From Methylomarinum sp. Ch1-1 (lineage in GTDB: Bacteria; Pseudomonadota; Gammaproteobacteria; Methylococcales; Methylomonadaceae), in assembly GCF_030717995.2 (NCBI RefSeq), contig NZ_CP157743.1:2878501-2942500 (forward strand): a DNA stretch of 64,000 nucleotides. Reading direction: 5' to 3'. This document shows, one piece after another, positions 16,880-26,945 of the stretch (position 1 is its first letter; each line of letters opens with the position of its first letter). The notes beneath the pieces were generated by a model that searched no databases, was not told the origin of the DNA, and was given only the letters and a program-made list of their open reading frames with translations. The position numbers and the translations under genes are program-made.

Positions 16880-18520
16880 ATGTCGACCGCCGCCGAATTA
16901 CTCGTCAAATGTTTGGAAAACGAAGGCGTTGAATATATCTTTGGCATTCCCGGCGAGGAAAACTTGCATGTGATGGACGCCTTGAGGGACAGCAAGATTC
17001 GCTTCATCACGGTGCGCCACGAACAAGGAGCGGCGTTCATGGCCGACGTATACGGCCGCCTGACCGGCAACGCCGGCGTCTGCCTGGCGACGCTCGGTCC
17101 CGGCGCCACCAACCTGATCACCGGTTTCGCCGACGCCAACATGGACCGGGCGCCGATCGTCGCCATCGCAGGCCAGGGCGCGACGACCCGCTTGCACAAG
17201 GAAAGCCATCAGGTGCTCGATTTGGTGAGTCTGTTCAAGCCGATATCCCATTACAGTGCAATGGCGATGGAAGCGGAAAACATTCCGGAAATCACCCGTA
17301 AGGCTTTTCAGGAAGCGCAGGGACATAACCCCGGCGGCGCCTTTATTTGTCTGCCGGAAAATATAGCCGGGCAAACGCTCGATCAGGCTCAGGAGGCGTT
17401 GTCAGTCAATCGCTCGTTCCTGCCCAAGCCGACCGAAGCCAGCATCACACAGGCCGTGCAGTTGATTTCCAAGGCCGAGGCGCCGATCATTCTGGCCGGC
17501 AATGGCGTGATTCGCAATCGGGCTTGTCAGGACCTGATGCAATTCGCCGAGCGCCTGAATATTCCGGTTTCACAAACCTTCATGGCCAAGGGCGTCATTC
17601 CTTTTTCCCATGCTCTGTCACTCGGCACGATCGGCCTGCAGGCGCACGATTATGTCGCCTGCGGCTTCGAGCAAGCCGACCTGGTGATTTGCATCGGCTT
17701 CGACATGGTGGAATATCATCCGTATTTATGGCATCCCCGCCGCGATAAAAAAATCGTCCACATTCATAACACCCCCGCCGAGATCGACGCCCATTATGGG
17801 GTTTCCGCCGACGTGGTCGGCGACATTGCGCTGGCGTTGCGCGATATCGCCGAGTATGTGCGGCCGAAATCCCACCATAACGGCGACGACTTGAAGCGGA
17901 CCATCGTCAGCGAACTGGATGCCTATGCGCAGGACGCCGGCTTTCCGCTCAAGCCGCAACGCATCCTCGCCGATACCCGGGCGATGTTGGACGATGAGGA
18001 TATTCTGATTTCCGATGTCGGCGCCCACAAGATGTGGATTGCCCGCCTGTTCCGCTGCGAGGCGCCGAACACCTGCATTATCTCCAACGGATTTGCGTCG
18101 ATGGGCATCGGTGTGCCTGGCGCAATCGCCGCTAAATTGGTGCATCCTGAGCGCAAGGTGTTGACCATCACCGGTGACGCCGGTTTCATGATGAATTCGC
18201 AGGAAATCGAAACCGCGCTGCGTTATCAAATCCCGATCGTGATCATGATCTGGAATGATGGTGAATACGGCCTGATCAAGTGGCATCAGCAACGCCGTTT
18301 CGGCCGCACCGGTTTCATCGAGTTCAACAATCCGGATTTCGTCAAATACGCCGAGGCCTTCGGCGCTAAAGGCTATCGGGTCAATGCGGCCGACCAGTTG
18401 CTGCCGACGCTGAAACAGGCGTTCGCCGACGACACCGTCGTCGTCATCGACGTGCCGGTGGATTATTCGGAAAACATGCGCTTGACCGAAAAACTCGGCA
18501 AGTTATTGAGTCAGTCTTGA
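16880..18520 (+). CDS. Acetolactate synthase-like ThDP enzyme (catabolic type)
   Basis: A 546-residue ThDP-dependent enzyme with three domains: catalytic Glu in TVRHEQGAAFMADVYGRLTG, the Pyr-domain motif GPGATNLITGFADANMDRAP, and the ThDP motif GDAGFMMNSQEIETA to IVIMIWND. It resembles AlsS, which condenses two pyruvates to acetolactate. No small regulatory subunit is adjacent, in line with the catabolic class. It leads a tight five-gene run ending in malic enzyme, which makes pyruvate. A related ThDP carboligase or decarboxylase is possible. Confidence 0.88.
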   Translation: MSTAAELLVKCLENEGVEYIFGIPGEENLHVMDALRDSKIRFITVRHEQGAAFMADVYGRLTGNAGVCLATLGPGATNLITGFADANMDRAPIVAIAGQGATTRLHKESHQVLDLVSLFKPISHYSAMAMEAENIPEITRKAFQEAQGHNPGGAFICLPENIAGQTLDQAQEALSVNRSFLPKPTEASITQAVQLISKAEAPIILAGNGVIRNRACQDLMQFAERLNIPVSQTFMAKGVIPFSHALSLGTIGLQAHDYVACGFEQADLVICIGFDMVEYHPYLWHPRRDKKIVHIHNTPAEIDAHYGVSADVVGDIALALRDIAEYVRPKSHHNGDDLKRTIVSELDAYAQDAGFPLKPQRILADTRAMLDDEDILISDVGAHKMWIARLFRCEAPNTCIISNGFASMGIGVPGAIAAKLVHPERKVLTITGDAGFMMNSQEIETALRYQIPIVIMIWNDGEYGLIKWHQQRRFGRTGFIEFNNPDFVKYAEAFGAKGYRVNAADQLLPTLKQAFADDTVVVIDVPVDYSENMRLTEKLGKLLSQS

Positions 18521-18534
18521 ATTGGGAGGTTTTC

Positions 18535-19968
18535 ATGCATTTTTCTGTTAAAGTGCCGGGCGCAGATCAAGCGGGCATCCTCGAAGTCAAATCGCCGTAC
18601 AGCGGCGACGTCGTCGGAACCGTCGCCAGCGTCGATTCGGCCGGTGTCGAACAGGCGCTGAACACCAGTTTCTCGCTTTATCAAAAACGCAATCAGTGGT
18701 TGCCGGCCGCCCGGCGCGCCGCCATCCTGGAACGGATGGCGACGTTGATGGAGCAACGCGCCGAACAGTTGATTGCCGCAGCGGTCGCCGAAGGCGGCAA
18801 GCCCTACCGGGATACCCAGGCCGAACTCATGCGGGCGATCGACGGCGTCAAGAATTGTCGGGAATGCCTGCGCTCGGAAAGCGGTCGGGAAGTACCGATG
18901 CAGCTCAACGCCGCCTCGGCCGGACGCCTGGCATTCACCCATCGCGAACCGATCGGTCCGGTGGTGGCGATCAGCGCGTTCAATCATCCGCTCAATTTGA
19001 TCGTGCATCAAATCGGTCCGGCGATTGCCGCCGGCTGTCCGGTCATCGTCAAGCCGGCCGAAAAAACCCCGCTGTCCGCCTTTCTGCTGGTCGATCTGCT
19101 GCGCGAAGCGGGTTTACCCGAAGCCTGGTGCCAACCGCTGGTGACCGAAAATTTGACAGTCGCCGAAGCCCTGGCGACCGATTCCCGGGTCGCCTTTCTC
19201 AGTTTCATCGGCAGCGCCGAGGTCGGTTGGCGGTTACGCTCGAAGTTGGCGCCGGGAACACGTTGCGCGTTGGAACATGGCGGCGCGGCGCCGGTCATCG
19301 TCGCGGATGACGCCGACCTCGACGCCATGTTGCCGTTGTTGCTGAAGGGCGCTTTTTATCATGCCGGGCAAGTCTGCGTCTCGGTGCAACGGATTTTCGC
19401 TCAGCGCCCCATCGCCAGGGATCTGGCCGAAAGATTGGCGCACGGCGCCGGCGAATTGCGGGTCGGCGACCCGGCTAATGCCGACACCGATGTCGGTCCG
19501 TTGATTCGGCCCGAGGCGGTCGAACGCATCGACGCCTGGGTCAATCAAGCGCTGGAGGCGGGCGCCGACTGCCTGACCGGTGGCAAGAGAATGTCGGAAG
19601 TCCTCTATCCGCCAACAGTGTTGTTCGATCCCGATACGGCCAGCCGGGTGAGCCGGGAGGAAATCTTCGGCCCTGTGGTCTGCATTTATCCCTACGATAC
19701 CCTCGACGAAGCAATCAGCCGAGCCAATGACACACCGTTCGCCTTTCAGGCGGCGGTCATGACGCGCGATATCGATACAGCCCTGTATGCATACCATCAT
19801 TTGCAAGCATCGAGCGTGATGCTCAACGACCACACCGCGTTTCGCGTGGACTGGATGCCGTTCGCCGGCCTCAAGCAATCCGGTTACGGCGTTGGCGGCA
19901 TTCCCTATACCTTCAGGGAGATGCAGAACGAAAAAATGCTGGTGTTTCATTCCGCCGCGTTGCGATGA
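18535..19968 (+). CDS. NAD(P)-dependent aldehyde dehydrogenase
   Basis: The start at 18535 follows GGGAGG at 18523-18529; an earlier in-frame start would overlap the previous stop. The 477-residue protein has the family landmarks: GPVVAISAFNHPLNL, IVKPAEKTPLSA, the catalytic Glu in ALEHGGAAPVIV, the catalytic Cys in HAGQVCVSVQRI, and EEIFGPVV. The substrate is not evident. Its place after an acetolactate synthase-like gene suggests oxidation of a small aldehyde made by the same pathway. Confidence 0.9.
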   Translation: MHFSVKVPGADQAGILEVKSPYSGDVVGTVASVDSAGVEQALNTSFSLYQKRNQWLPAARRAAILERMATLMEQRAEQLIAAAVAEGGKPYRDTQAELMRAIDGVKNCRECLRSESGREVPMQLNAASAGRLAFTHREPIGPVVAISAFNHPLNLIVHQIGPAIAAGCPVIVKPAEKTPLSAFLLVDLLREAGLPEAWCQPLVTENLTVAEALATDSRVAFLSFIGSAEVGWRLRSKLAPGTRCALEHGGAAPVIVADDADLDAMLPLLLKGAFYHAGQVCVSVQRIFAQRPIARDLAERLAHGAGELRVGDPANADTDVGPLIRPEAVERIDAWVNQALEAGADCLTGGKRMSEVLYPPTVLFDPDTASRVSREEIFGPVVCIYPYDTLDEAISRANDTPFAFQAAVMTRDIDTALYAYHHLQASSVMLNDHTAFRVDWMPFAGLKQSGYGVGGIPYTFREMQNEKMLVFHSAALR

Positions 19969-19987
19969 ACATGAGGAGGAGAGAGCG

Positions 19988-20956
19988 ATGAAGCTGTTAA
20001 AACCCTTTACGATGCTTTACCTGCTGTTGTGGCTGAGCGGCTGCTCGGCGCAAAGCAAAAACGGTTTCGATCTGACCGGGGCCCTGGTTCCGGCCGACCA
20101 CATTCTGAGCGGCGGCCCGGTCAAGGACGGCATTCCGGCCATCGACAACCCGACGTTTATCGAGCCTTCCCAGGCCGATTATTTAAAAGAATCTTCGCCG
20201 GTGTTGGGCATGACCTACCATGGTGAAGCCAGGGCGTATCCGATCAATATTCTCAACTGGCATGAAATCGTCAACGACCGCTTCGGCGACGAACCGGTCG
20301 TGATCACGTTTTGTCCGTTATGCGGCAGCGGCATGGCGTTTTCCGCCCGCATCGATGGCGAGCCGCACACATTCGGCGTCTCCGGGCTGCTATATAACAG
20401 CGACGTATTGCTATACGACCGTCAAACCGAGTCGCTATGGTCGCAGCTGATGACGCAGGCGGTTTCGGGACCGCACAAAGGCAAACAGTTACACCCCTTG
20501 CCGGTATTGCACACCACCTGGCAAGATTGGTTAAGCCGTCATCCCGATACCCGGGTGCTGTCGACCGATACCGGTTATCGCCGCGCTTATCGGCACAGCC
20601 CCTACCAGGCCTATCTGGACAGTCCGCGGCTGATGTTTCCGGTCGTCACCGCGGTCAGCAAGCGTTACCATCCCAAGGAAGCGGTGCTGGGCGTCGAAAT
20701 CAAGGGGGTCTACAAGGCCTATCCGTTCATCGAACTGGAGCAGAGCCCGAGCAAATTCAGCGATAGTGTCGGCGGCCACGAGATCATCATCCGTTATGAT
20801 TCCGAACACCGAATCGCCGAGGCGTTCGATGCCTCCGGCAAGCCGCTGCCGGCCGTCAGAACCTTCTGGTTCGCCTGGTATTCTTTCCATCTGGACACCG
20901 CCGTTTATGTCGCGCCGAAAAAATCCAGCGCATTGATACTCAGGAGCTCACGATGA
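19988..20956 (+). CDS. DUF3179-family lipoprotein
   Basis: The start is at 19988 (MKLLKPFTMLYLLLWLSGC), a lipoprotein signal peptide with lipobox LSGC. The mature 300 residues carry the DUF3179 core: PINILNWHEIVND, VVITFCPLCGSGMAF, FGVSGLLYNSDVLLYDR and ESLWSQLMTQAVSGP. The CPLC pair and conserved Trp/Asp suggest metal or redox binding, but the function is unknown. The stop overlaps the next start (ATGA). Confidence 0.88.
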   Translation: MKLLKPFTMLYLLLWLSGCSAQSKNGFDLTGALVPADHILSGGPVKDGIPAIDNPTFIEPSQADYLKESSPVLGMTYHGEARAYPINILNWHEIVNDRFGDEPVVITFCPLCGSGMAFSARIDGEPHTFGVSGLLYNSDVLLYDRQTESLWSQLMTQAVSGPHKGKQLHPLPVLHTTWQDWLSRHPDTRVLSTDTGYRRAYRHSPYQAYLDSPRLMFPVVTAVSKRYHPKEAVLGVEIKGVYKAYPFIELEQSPSKFSDSVGGHEIIIRYDSEHRIAEAFDASGKPLPAVRTFWFAWYSFHLDTAVYVAPKKSSALILRSSR

Positions 20957-22029
20957 TTCCCACCGAACCGATAGGCAGCATTCCCAGACCACCGCAATTG
21001 CTGGCGGTGTTACAACGTTACCGCGTCGGCGAGGCCTCGCCTGCGGAATTGGCCGAGGCGTACGACCAGGCTTTGCAGGATACCGTGCGGCGCTTCGAGG
21101 ACACCGGTTCGCCGATCATCAGCGACGGTGAACAACGCAAAAGCAGTTTTCTGAGTTATCCGCTGGAGGGCCTCGATAACATTGTCGCCGACGGCCTGAT
21201 GATTGAGTTCGACGACGGTCATAGCCGGCAGTTGCCCCGCTTGACCGGAGGACCGTTCCATTATCGCCAGTACGCGGTCAAATACCTGCAGTCGGCCATG
21301 TATTATGCAAGCGTTCCGGTCAAGCAGGCGGTGATATCCGCTTCCGCGCTAAGCCTGCTGTACCCCGAGCACGGACTGGCCGGATATAGTCGCGAGCAAT
21401 TCCTGGACGACTTGGTGAGGGAAGTGGCAGGCGATATCCGCCTATGTCTCGCCGCCGGCGCGCATAAGGTGCAAATCGATTTCACCGAGGGCCGGCTGGC
21501 GATAAAACTCGATCCCAGCAAGGCGCTGCTGCGGCAATTCATAGCCTTGAACAATCGGGTGCTGGAGCAATTTCCCCCGGAACAGAGGGCGCGCATCGGG
21601 GTGCATACATGCCCCGGCGGCGATCATGACGCCACCCACAGCGGCGATGTCGACTACACCGCGTTGCTGCCGGATTTGTTCCGCCTCAAGGCGGGAAATT
21701 TCTACCTGCAACTGGCCAGTGAACAAGATCCCTGCCGGGTGCTGGAAACCGTCGCCCGTTGTATAAAACCCGATCAACGCGTTTTTATCGGTGTCGTCGA
21801 TGTGCTCGACAATACCATCGAAACGCCGAAGCTGGTGTGCGACCGCATCTTGCTGGCAAGCCAGTATATCGCGCCGGAGCAGCTGGGGACCACCGACGAT
21901 TGCGGTTTTTCGCCGTTCGAGGACGACACGTCGACAGGCCGAGACCTCGCTTTCGCGAAGATCCGGGCCCGCGTGCAGGGCACGCGAATGGCGGCGGAAC
22001 GTCTGAAGCTACAGAAGCGGGTGGCGTGA
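20953..22029 (+). CDS. MetE-like cobalamin-independent methyltransferase domain protein
   Basis: A 358-residue stand-alone protein like the C-terminal catalytic barrel of methionine synthase: start PTEPIGSIPRPPQLL, ISDGEQRKSSF, and zinc-site candidates in IGVHTCPGGDHDATHSG and TTDDCGFSPF. It lacks the N-terminal MetE domain, as do archaeal MetE-like enzymes and homologues acting on other thiols. The acceptor is unknown. It is translationally coupled to both neighbours. Confidence 0.87.
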   Translation: MIPTEPIGSIPRPPQLLAVLQRYRVGEASPAELAEAYDQALQDTVRRFEDTGSPIISDGEQRKSSFLSYPLEGLDNIVADGLMIEFDDGHSRQLPRLTGGPFHYRQYAVKYLQSAMYYASVPVKQAVISASALSLLYPEHGLAGYSREQFLDDLVREVAGDIRLCLAAGAHKVQIDFTEGRLAIKLDPSKALLRQFIALNNRVLEQFPPEQRARIGVHTCPGGDHDATHSGDVDYTALLPDLFRLKAGNFYLQLASEQDPCRVLETVARCIKPDQRVFIGVVDVLDNTIETPKLVCDRILLASQYIAPEQLGTTDDCGFSPFEDDTSTGRDLAFAKIRARVQGTRMAAERLKLQKRVA

Positions 22030-23658
22030 ATGGCGAATTCCCGACCGCCCGCCGGCCTGACTGGATTGGCCTTGCTGAACAACAGCCAATACAACAAATC
22101 GACCGCCTTCACCGAAGACGAACGCGAACGCTTTAAATTACGTGGTCTATTGCCGGCCGCGGTCAGTTCCCAGCGGCTACAGACTGAACTAATCATGGAG
22201 AATCTCAGGCGCAAGGCTTACGACATCGAGCGCTATATCTTGTTGATGGCGCTGCAGCAGCGTAACGAACGCTTGTTTTACCGAGTGTTGCTGGAATATA
22301 TCGAAGAAATCATGCCGCTCGTCTATACCCCGACCGTGGGCCAGGCCTGCCGGGAATTTGCCCATATTTTCAGGCAGCCGCGCGGTTTTTATATCACGCC
22401 GACCGACCGCGGCGACATCTTCGATATTCTGGATAATTGGCCGGAGCGGGATGTGCGCATGATCGTCGTGACCGATGGCGAGCGCATTCTCGGTCTCGGC
22501 GACCTGGGCGCGAACGGCATGGGCATCCCGATCGGCAAGCTGGCCTTATACACCGCGTTCGCCGGCATTCCGCCGGCGCAATGTCTACCGGTGATGCTTG
22601 ATGTCGGCACCGATAATCAGATGTTGCGAGAGGACCCTTTATACCTTGGAACCCGGCAACCCCGACTGCGTGGCGCCGACTATCTGGCTCTGGTCGATGA
22701 ATTCGTCGCCGCGGTGCAACTCAGATATCCGCGCGCCTTGATTCAGTTCGAGGATTTTCTGACGCCCAATGCTTATACGTTATTGAACCGGTATCGGAAC
22801 AAGGCGCTATGCTTCAACGATGATATTCAGGGAACCGCCGCCGTGGCCCTGGCCGGGGTATTTGCGGCTTGCCGAACCACCGGAAAGGCCTTTGAGACGT
22901 TGAAAATACTGTTCTTAGGGGCCGGGTCGGCCGCGACCGGTATCGGCGATTTAGTACAGTTCGCGTTGGTTGCGGCCGGCTTGACGCCGGATCAGGCGCG
23001 CAAGCGTCTATGGTTCGCCGATGTCGACGGTTTATTGGTGGCTGGCCGCGAGGGCTTGGCGCCGCACAACCGCCCTTATGCGCACGATGCGTCGCCGGCC
23101 GGCGTCATCGAAGCGATCGAACGTATCAAACCCCAAGTATTAATCGGCGCAACCGGCTCGCCGGGCGCCTTCGGCGAGCGGATTATCCGGACCATGGCGA
23201 GTATCAATGAACGGCCGGTGATCTTCGCCTTGTCGAATCCGACCGAGCGGGCCGAATGCAGCGCCGAACAGGCTTATCGTTGGAGCGAGGGAAGAGCCTT
23301 ATTCGCCAGCGGCAGCCCGTTCGCGCCTGTCCTGATGAACGGAAAAACGCTGAAACCGGGGCAGGGCAACAATGCCTATATCTTTCCCGGCATCGGCCTG
23401 GGTGCGCTGGCTTGCCAAGCCACTCGCATCAGCGATGAAATGTTCCTGAAGGCCGCCGAAGTGCTGGCCGACAGTGTCGCCGACGACGATTTGCGTCAGG
23501 GAAGCTTGTATCCACCGTTGTCGCAACTCAGGGAGGTTTCGCTGAAAATCGCTGCCGCTGTCGCGGAAGTCGCTTATAGGCAAGGCCTGGCTAAAGCGGC
23601 TGACCGGGATATCCGGATAGAAACGATCCGAGCCATGATGTATGACCCCGTCTATTGA
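22030..23658 (+). CDS. maeA: NAD-dependent malic enzyme
   Basis: A 542-residue enzyme of the large (SfcA/MaeA) type: catalytic Tyr in [53 protein letters not shown], the dinucleotide motif [14 protein letters not shown], and [12 protein letters not shown]. It decarboxylates malate to pyruvate, which would feed the acetolactate synthase at the head of this operon. It begins directly at the previous stop. The gene symbol rests on family length and motifs, not on cofactor proof. Confidence 0.92.
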   Translation: MANSRPPAGLTGLALLNNSQYNKSTAFTEDERERFKLRGLLPAAVSSQRLQTELIMENLRRKAYDIERYILLMALQQRNERLFYRVLLEYIEEIMPLVYTPTVGQACREFAHIFRQPRGFYITPTDRGDIFDILDNWPERDVRMIVVTDGERILGLGDLGANGMGIPIGKLALYTAFAGIPPAQCLPVMLDVGTDNQMLREDPLYLGTRQPRLRGADYLALVDEFVAAVQLRYPRALIQFEDFLTPNAYTLLNRYRNKALCFNDDIQGTAAVALAGVFAACRTTGKAFETLKILFLGAGSAATGIGDLVQFALVAAGLTPDQARKRLWFADVDGLLVAGREGLAPHNRPYAHDASPAGVIEAIERIKPQVLIGATGSPGAFGERIIRTMASINERPVIFALSNPTERAECSAEQAYRWSEGRALFASGSPFAPVLMNGKTLKPGQGNNAYIFPGIGLGALACQATRISDEMFLKAAEVLADSVADDDLRQGSLYPPLSQLREVSLKIAAAVAEVAYRQGLAKAADRDIRIETIRAMMYDPVY

Positions 23659-23821
23659 GCGAGCGCCTCATGCCACGAGGGCATCAGTCGCAATTCTCTG
23701 CGTAAGCCGGCTGCGATAAGCGTAAGGAGTCGTTGTAACCGACGACTAATAGTCGATTCACAAGGAATCGCTATAGCTTAGGAGCATGCACAAAATAGCT
23801 TCTCGAAACCGTAAGCTTTGT

Positions 23822-24046
23822 GGAGGTTCGGTAACTCGCTTGACAGGACGCCGTTCACCCAGCACCTAAATAAACGAAGATGATTTATCGCAGCCATTAT
23901 CCTATGGAATTTAGGTGCTGGGTGAATACATCCGTGGCAGCTAACAGCTCCTGCTTACCGCTGCACTTACACGTCCTTGTGCGGTGTAGGCTTGACGGCG
24001 GCTATCCCTGCCGCCGACACCTGTCAAACGAGCCACCGAACCCCCT
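23822..24046. repeat. Structured repeat with long outer stem and hairpin module
   Basis: Outer arms (GGAGGTTCGGTAACTCGCTT at 23822 and its partner ending near 24046) pair with a few mismatches. Inside are a 69-bp palindrome and the module GGCTTGACGGCGGC-TATC-CCTGCCGCCGACA. The 169-bp MITE has the same layout with a different outer-stem sequence. It fills most of the gap between malic enzyme and the next gene; no gene is seen here. Confidence 0.65.
23854..23922. repeat. 69-bp palindromic element, copy 2
   Basis: It has the same 15-base perfect arms as copy 1, and the length is again exactly 69. The core (AACGAAGATGATTTATCGCA) is homologous to the reverse complement of the core of copy 1. It is flanked by ...GACGCCG and TGAATACATCC, as at the other sites. 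Confidence 0.85.
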
Positions 24047-24118
24047 TCCTACTTGAAGAAGTTACTTCATGCTCGTTCCTTAGTTACCAAAGTCGTCATT
24101 AATTAACGGGAGAATGCC

Positions 24119-24652
24119 ATGAAATGTCTTTACTATCTGAGTCCCACCATCGCCAGTGTCAGCAAGATTACCGATGATCTACATAAGGCCGGTATCGACG
24201 ACTGGTTCATTCATGTGATGAGCAAGGATGAAACCGGGTTGACAACAAACAAGATCCATTCGAGCAACTATCTCGAGCAACTGGATATCCTTCGTTTCGG
24301 CATCATCGGCGCGATCGGCGGTTTTGTCGTGGGATTATTGGCTGCGTATTGGTTTTATTCGGCCAAGCCTTTCGGCCCGGACGTATCGGTCGGCGCCTAT
24401 TATGCGATCGTTGTGTTTTTTTCATTGTTTGGCGCATGGGAAGGCGGCCTGACCGGAATTGCCACGGAAAATAAAAAGATTTCACAATTTCACGACGACC
24501 TGGAGAACGGTAAAAACCTTGTCTTGATCTATGCCAAAAAGGACGCCGAGAGCGTCATAGGGAAGATCATGTCGAGGCAACACCCGGAAGCGGAACTCGC
24601 TGCTATTGACAGCAGTTTTTACAATCCCTTGACAAGACTGAAACGGATCTGA
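24119..24652 (+). CDS. Small membrane protein of unknown function
   Basis: A 177-residue protein with a cytoplasmic N-terminal alpha/beta stretch (LYYLSPTIASVSKITDDL, GIDDWFIHVMSKDE), two central helices (GIIGAIGGFVVGLLAAYWF and AYYAIVVFFSLFGAWEGGL) and a charged C-terminal tail (ENGKNLVLIYAKKDAESVIG). The layout recalls general-stress proteins with a glycine-rich double helix. GGGAGA lies before the start. No partner genes are coupled to it. Confidence 0.75.
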   Translation: MKCLYYLSPTIASVSKITDDLHKAGIDDWFIHVMSKDETGLTTNKIHSSNYLEQLDILRFGIIGAIGGFVVGLLAAYWFYSAKPFGPDVSVGAYYAIVVFFSLFGAWEGGLTGIATENKKISQFHDDLENGKNLVLIYAKKDAESVIGKIMSRQHPEAELAAIDSSFYNPLTRLKRI

Positions 24653-24894
24653 ATCCTGGGTGTGAAACCGCTTGTTTACAAGGGGCGTATCGTTTCCGCG
24701 CTCGGCGTAGAAATGCACGCCGGGTCGTGCTGCGTCACGCACGGAGGAACGGTGCATGCGGGTTCCCCGATGCGCTAGATCAGGATCGCGGTAAGCCCTA
24801 CCTACATTAACAAAATATGAGGTTGTACGCTCATCGGCGCCGCCGGTCGGGTCGCCTTTGGTAATGATGATTGAACCGGAATGAGTTGAAAATT

Positions 24895-24942
24895 ATGTTG
24901 AAGAGAGTGTGTGCTAACCGGTCAACAGGCGTTGTCCTAGTT
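24895..24942 (+). pseudogene. Severed signal-peptide codons of the lipoprotein hydrolase
   Basis: ATG at 24895 opens 16 codons (MLKRVCANRSTGVVLV) and then meets the insertion sequence. Joined to 26931, with one AGTT copy removed, the frame continues NIILAMLLSACGSSRS, giving a complete lipoprotein signal peptide. This is the true start of the gene whose body is at 26946-28169. Confidence 0.85.
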
Positions 24943-25122
24943 AGTGCCTGACCGAAAATTGATTATCCCTAAAATAATCAATGGGATATAATGAATTCCG
25001 GGAAATGAGTTTGCAGCCCAAAATCACGATTGTTGCGTTGCTCAATCCGTAAGGTACTGATTTTAGGTGAGCGCCGCCATAAAAATTTACGAAAACCAGA
25101 AATCTTCGTCCGTTGAAATCCT

Positions 25123-26737
25123 ATGCGCACCGTCAAGAATCCGCAAATGAGCCTCGGTCAGGTCGATATTGCCGACATCGAGATTAACCTCAAATCCAGA
25201 GACGACATCCCGCAACTGCTGCTAGGGTTGCAGTACATCTATACCACGCCCGAACTGCGCGACCGTGTGTTCGCCATCCTCGAGCAGGTTATCCCCTACC
25301 GAAGCGGTCAGGGCCTTAGCGAAGCAGAGCGTCAGCAACCCGCTGACCCAGGGCGCGGTCGGCCCGGCCTGGAACAATGGAAAATTCTAGTGCTGGGCGT
25401 TTTGCGTCTGGGCCTGAATACCGACTACGACCGCATCCATGAACTGGCCAACCACCACAATACCATTCGACAGATGCTGGGCCATAGCGACTGGTGTGAC
25501 GACACGAAGTATTCTCTCCAGCGCATCAAAGACAATCTAAGGCTGTTCACCCCGGAACTGTTCGATCAAATCAACCAGGAAGTGGTCAGAGCCGGCCATG
25601 CCCTGGTAAAAAAAAAGCCAAACGCTGGGCCAACCGTCCGCAGTGACTCGACTGCCGCCGCGACGGTCGACCACAGCGATAAACTGAGAGGGCGGTGCGA
25701 TTCCTTTGTGGTCGAAACCGACGTCCATTTTCCGACCGACATCAACCTGCTGTATGATGCGATCCGCAAAGCCATTGAAGAGAGTCATACGCTGGCGAAA
25801 CACTATGACCTGCCGGACTGGCGCCAATACCGGCACAACATCCGGCGACTCAAACAACAGTACCGAAGAGCTCAACAGCTCAAACGCTCCACCAGCCAGG
25901 ATGAAAACAAACAAGCCGTACGGGAACAAGCCATCCAACAGGCTCATCAGACCTACCTGGACCTGGCGAGCGCCTACCTGGGCAAATCCGAGCGCACCTT
26001 AAAACAAGCCCTGGACCGTGGCGCCCTGGCCGATGAAACGCAGCCGTTGCAATCCTACCAGGCCTATGCCCGCCTGCTGCTGGACCAAATTGAGCGCCGC
26101 GTCATACGCAGCGAAACCATCCCTCATGCCGAAAAGATCTTCTCCGTGTTTGAACCGCACACCGAATGGATCAGCAAAGGCAAAGCTTCCGCTCCTGCTC
26201 ACGCTCCTTACCTACATCCCTGTAGGCAAAGCAGGCGTCCCGGTTGAGTTGGGTTTAAGGGTCTGCGTGATGGAGGACCACCATCGCTTCGTTCTTCACC
26301 ACCTAGTGATGGAAAAGCAAACCGATGACAAAGTCGCCGTCGACATGGTCACCGAAACGCGCCGGCGCTTCCCCGAACTGACCGTGACCAGCTTCGACAA
26401 AGGCTTTCACAGCCCGGCTAACCAAAAGGAACTGAAAAATCATCTGGAACAGGTGATTCTGCCCAAAAAAGGCCGACTCAGCGCCGCGGATCAAGCGCGG
26501 GAAGGCAGCAATGCTTTTAAACAACTACGCCACCAACACTCCGCCGTGGAATCGGCCATCAATGCCCTGGAGCATAACGGCTTGGATATCTGCCCCGACC
26601 ACGGCCTCGATGGCTTCAAACGCTATGTCGCACTGGCGGTCGTCTCGCGCAATATCAAACGGTTGGGCGCCATCCTGCGTCAGCAGGCGCAGGCGAAAGA
26701 AAAACGCAAGCGCGGCCCCTACCAACAAGCGGCCTGA
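25123..26737 (+). pseudogene. DDE transposase disrupted by a 46-bp insertion
   Basis: The first part (25123 to about 26186) reads through TVRSDSTAAATVDHSDKL (first Asp). The frame resumes from about 26233 with AGVPVELGLRVCVMEDHHRF, TVTSFDKGFHSPANQ (second Asp) and HSAVESAINALEHNGLD (Glu). Between them 46 extra bases break the frame: a 38-base insert plus an 8-base duplication GGCAAAGC. Without the insert the protein reads WISKGKAGVPVELG. The family is unclassified or ISNCY-like. The element needs a transposase supplied from elsewhere. Confidence 0.85.
26187..26224. other. 38-bp insertion flanked by 8-bp direct repeats
   Basis: The insert begins TTCCGCTCCTGCTCACGCTC and is flanked by GGCAAAGC at 26179-26186 and 26225-26232, like a target duplication. 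It has no inverted ends and no coding content. It is what breaks the transposase frame. Confidence 0.7.
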
Positions 26738-26945
26738 ACAATACCATCGGAGCGAGAAAAGGCTCACTACAGGATAGTTGCGCCCGCAGACCGGTGAATG
26801 GCCCGCTAATGAAGAAATCAGACGAGACAGCGATGGATTTTTTCCGGAAAATGGCCTGGGTTGATCAAAATGAGTGTGGCAAAAGTTGGGTATCGGTTGA
26901 AAAAAAGGCTTTTTCTGTCAGACACTAGTTAATATCATTCTGGCA

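Larger units (their letters stand above)
24943..26926 (+). mobile_element. Insertion sequence of about 1984 bp, ISNCY-like
   Basis: Terminal repeats AGTGCCTGACCGAAAA (left) and the complement of AGTGTCTGACAGAAAA (right) are flanked by the duplication AGTT (24939-24942 and 26927-26930). The transposase it carries is disrupted. It split the signal peptide of a lipoprotein gene. About 180 bp at each end are non-coding. Confidence 0.88.

Noticed and set aside
25123-26737. Assigning the transposase to the IS1182 family
   Set aside because: The expected N-terminal pattern of that family is not seen, so it is left as unclassified or ISNCY-like.
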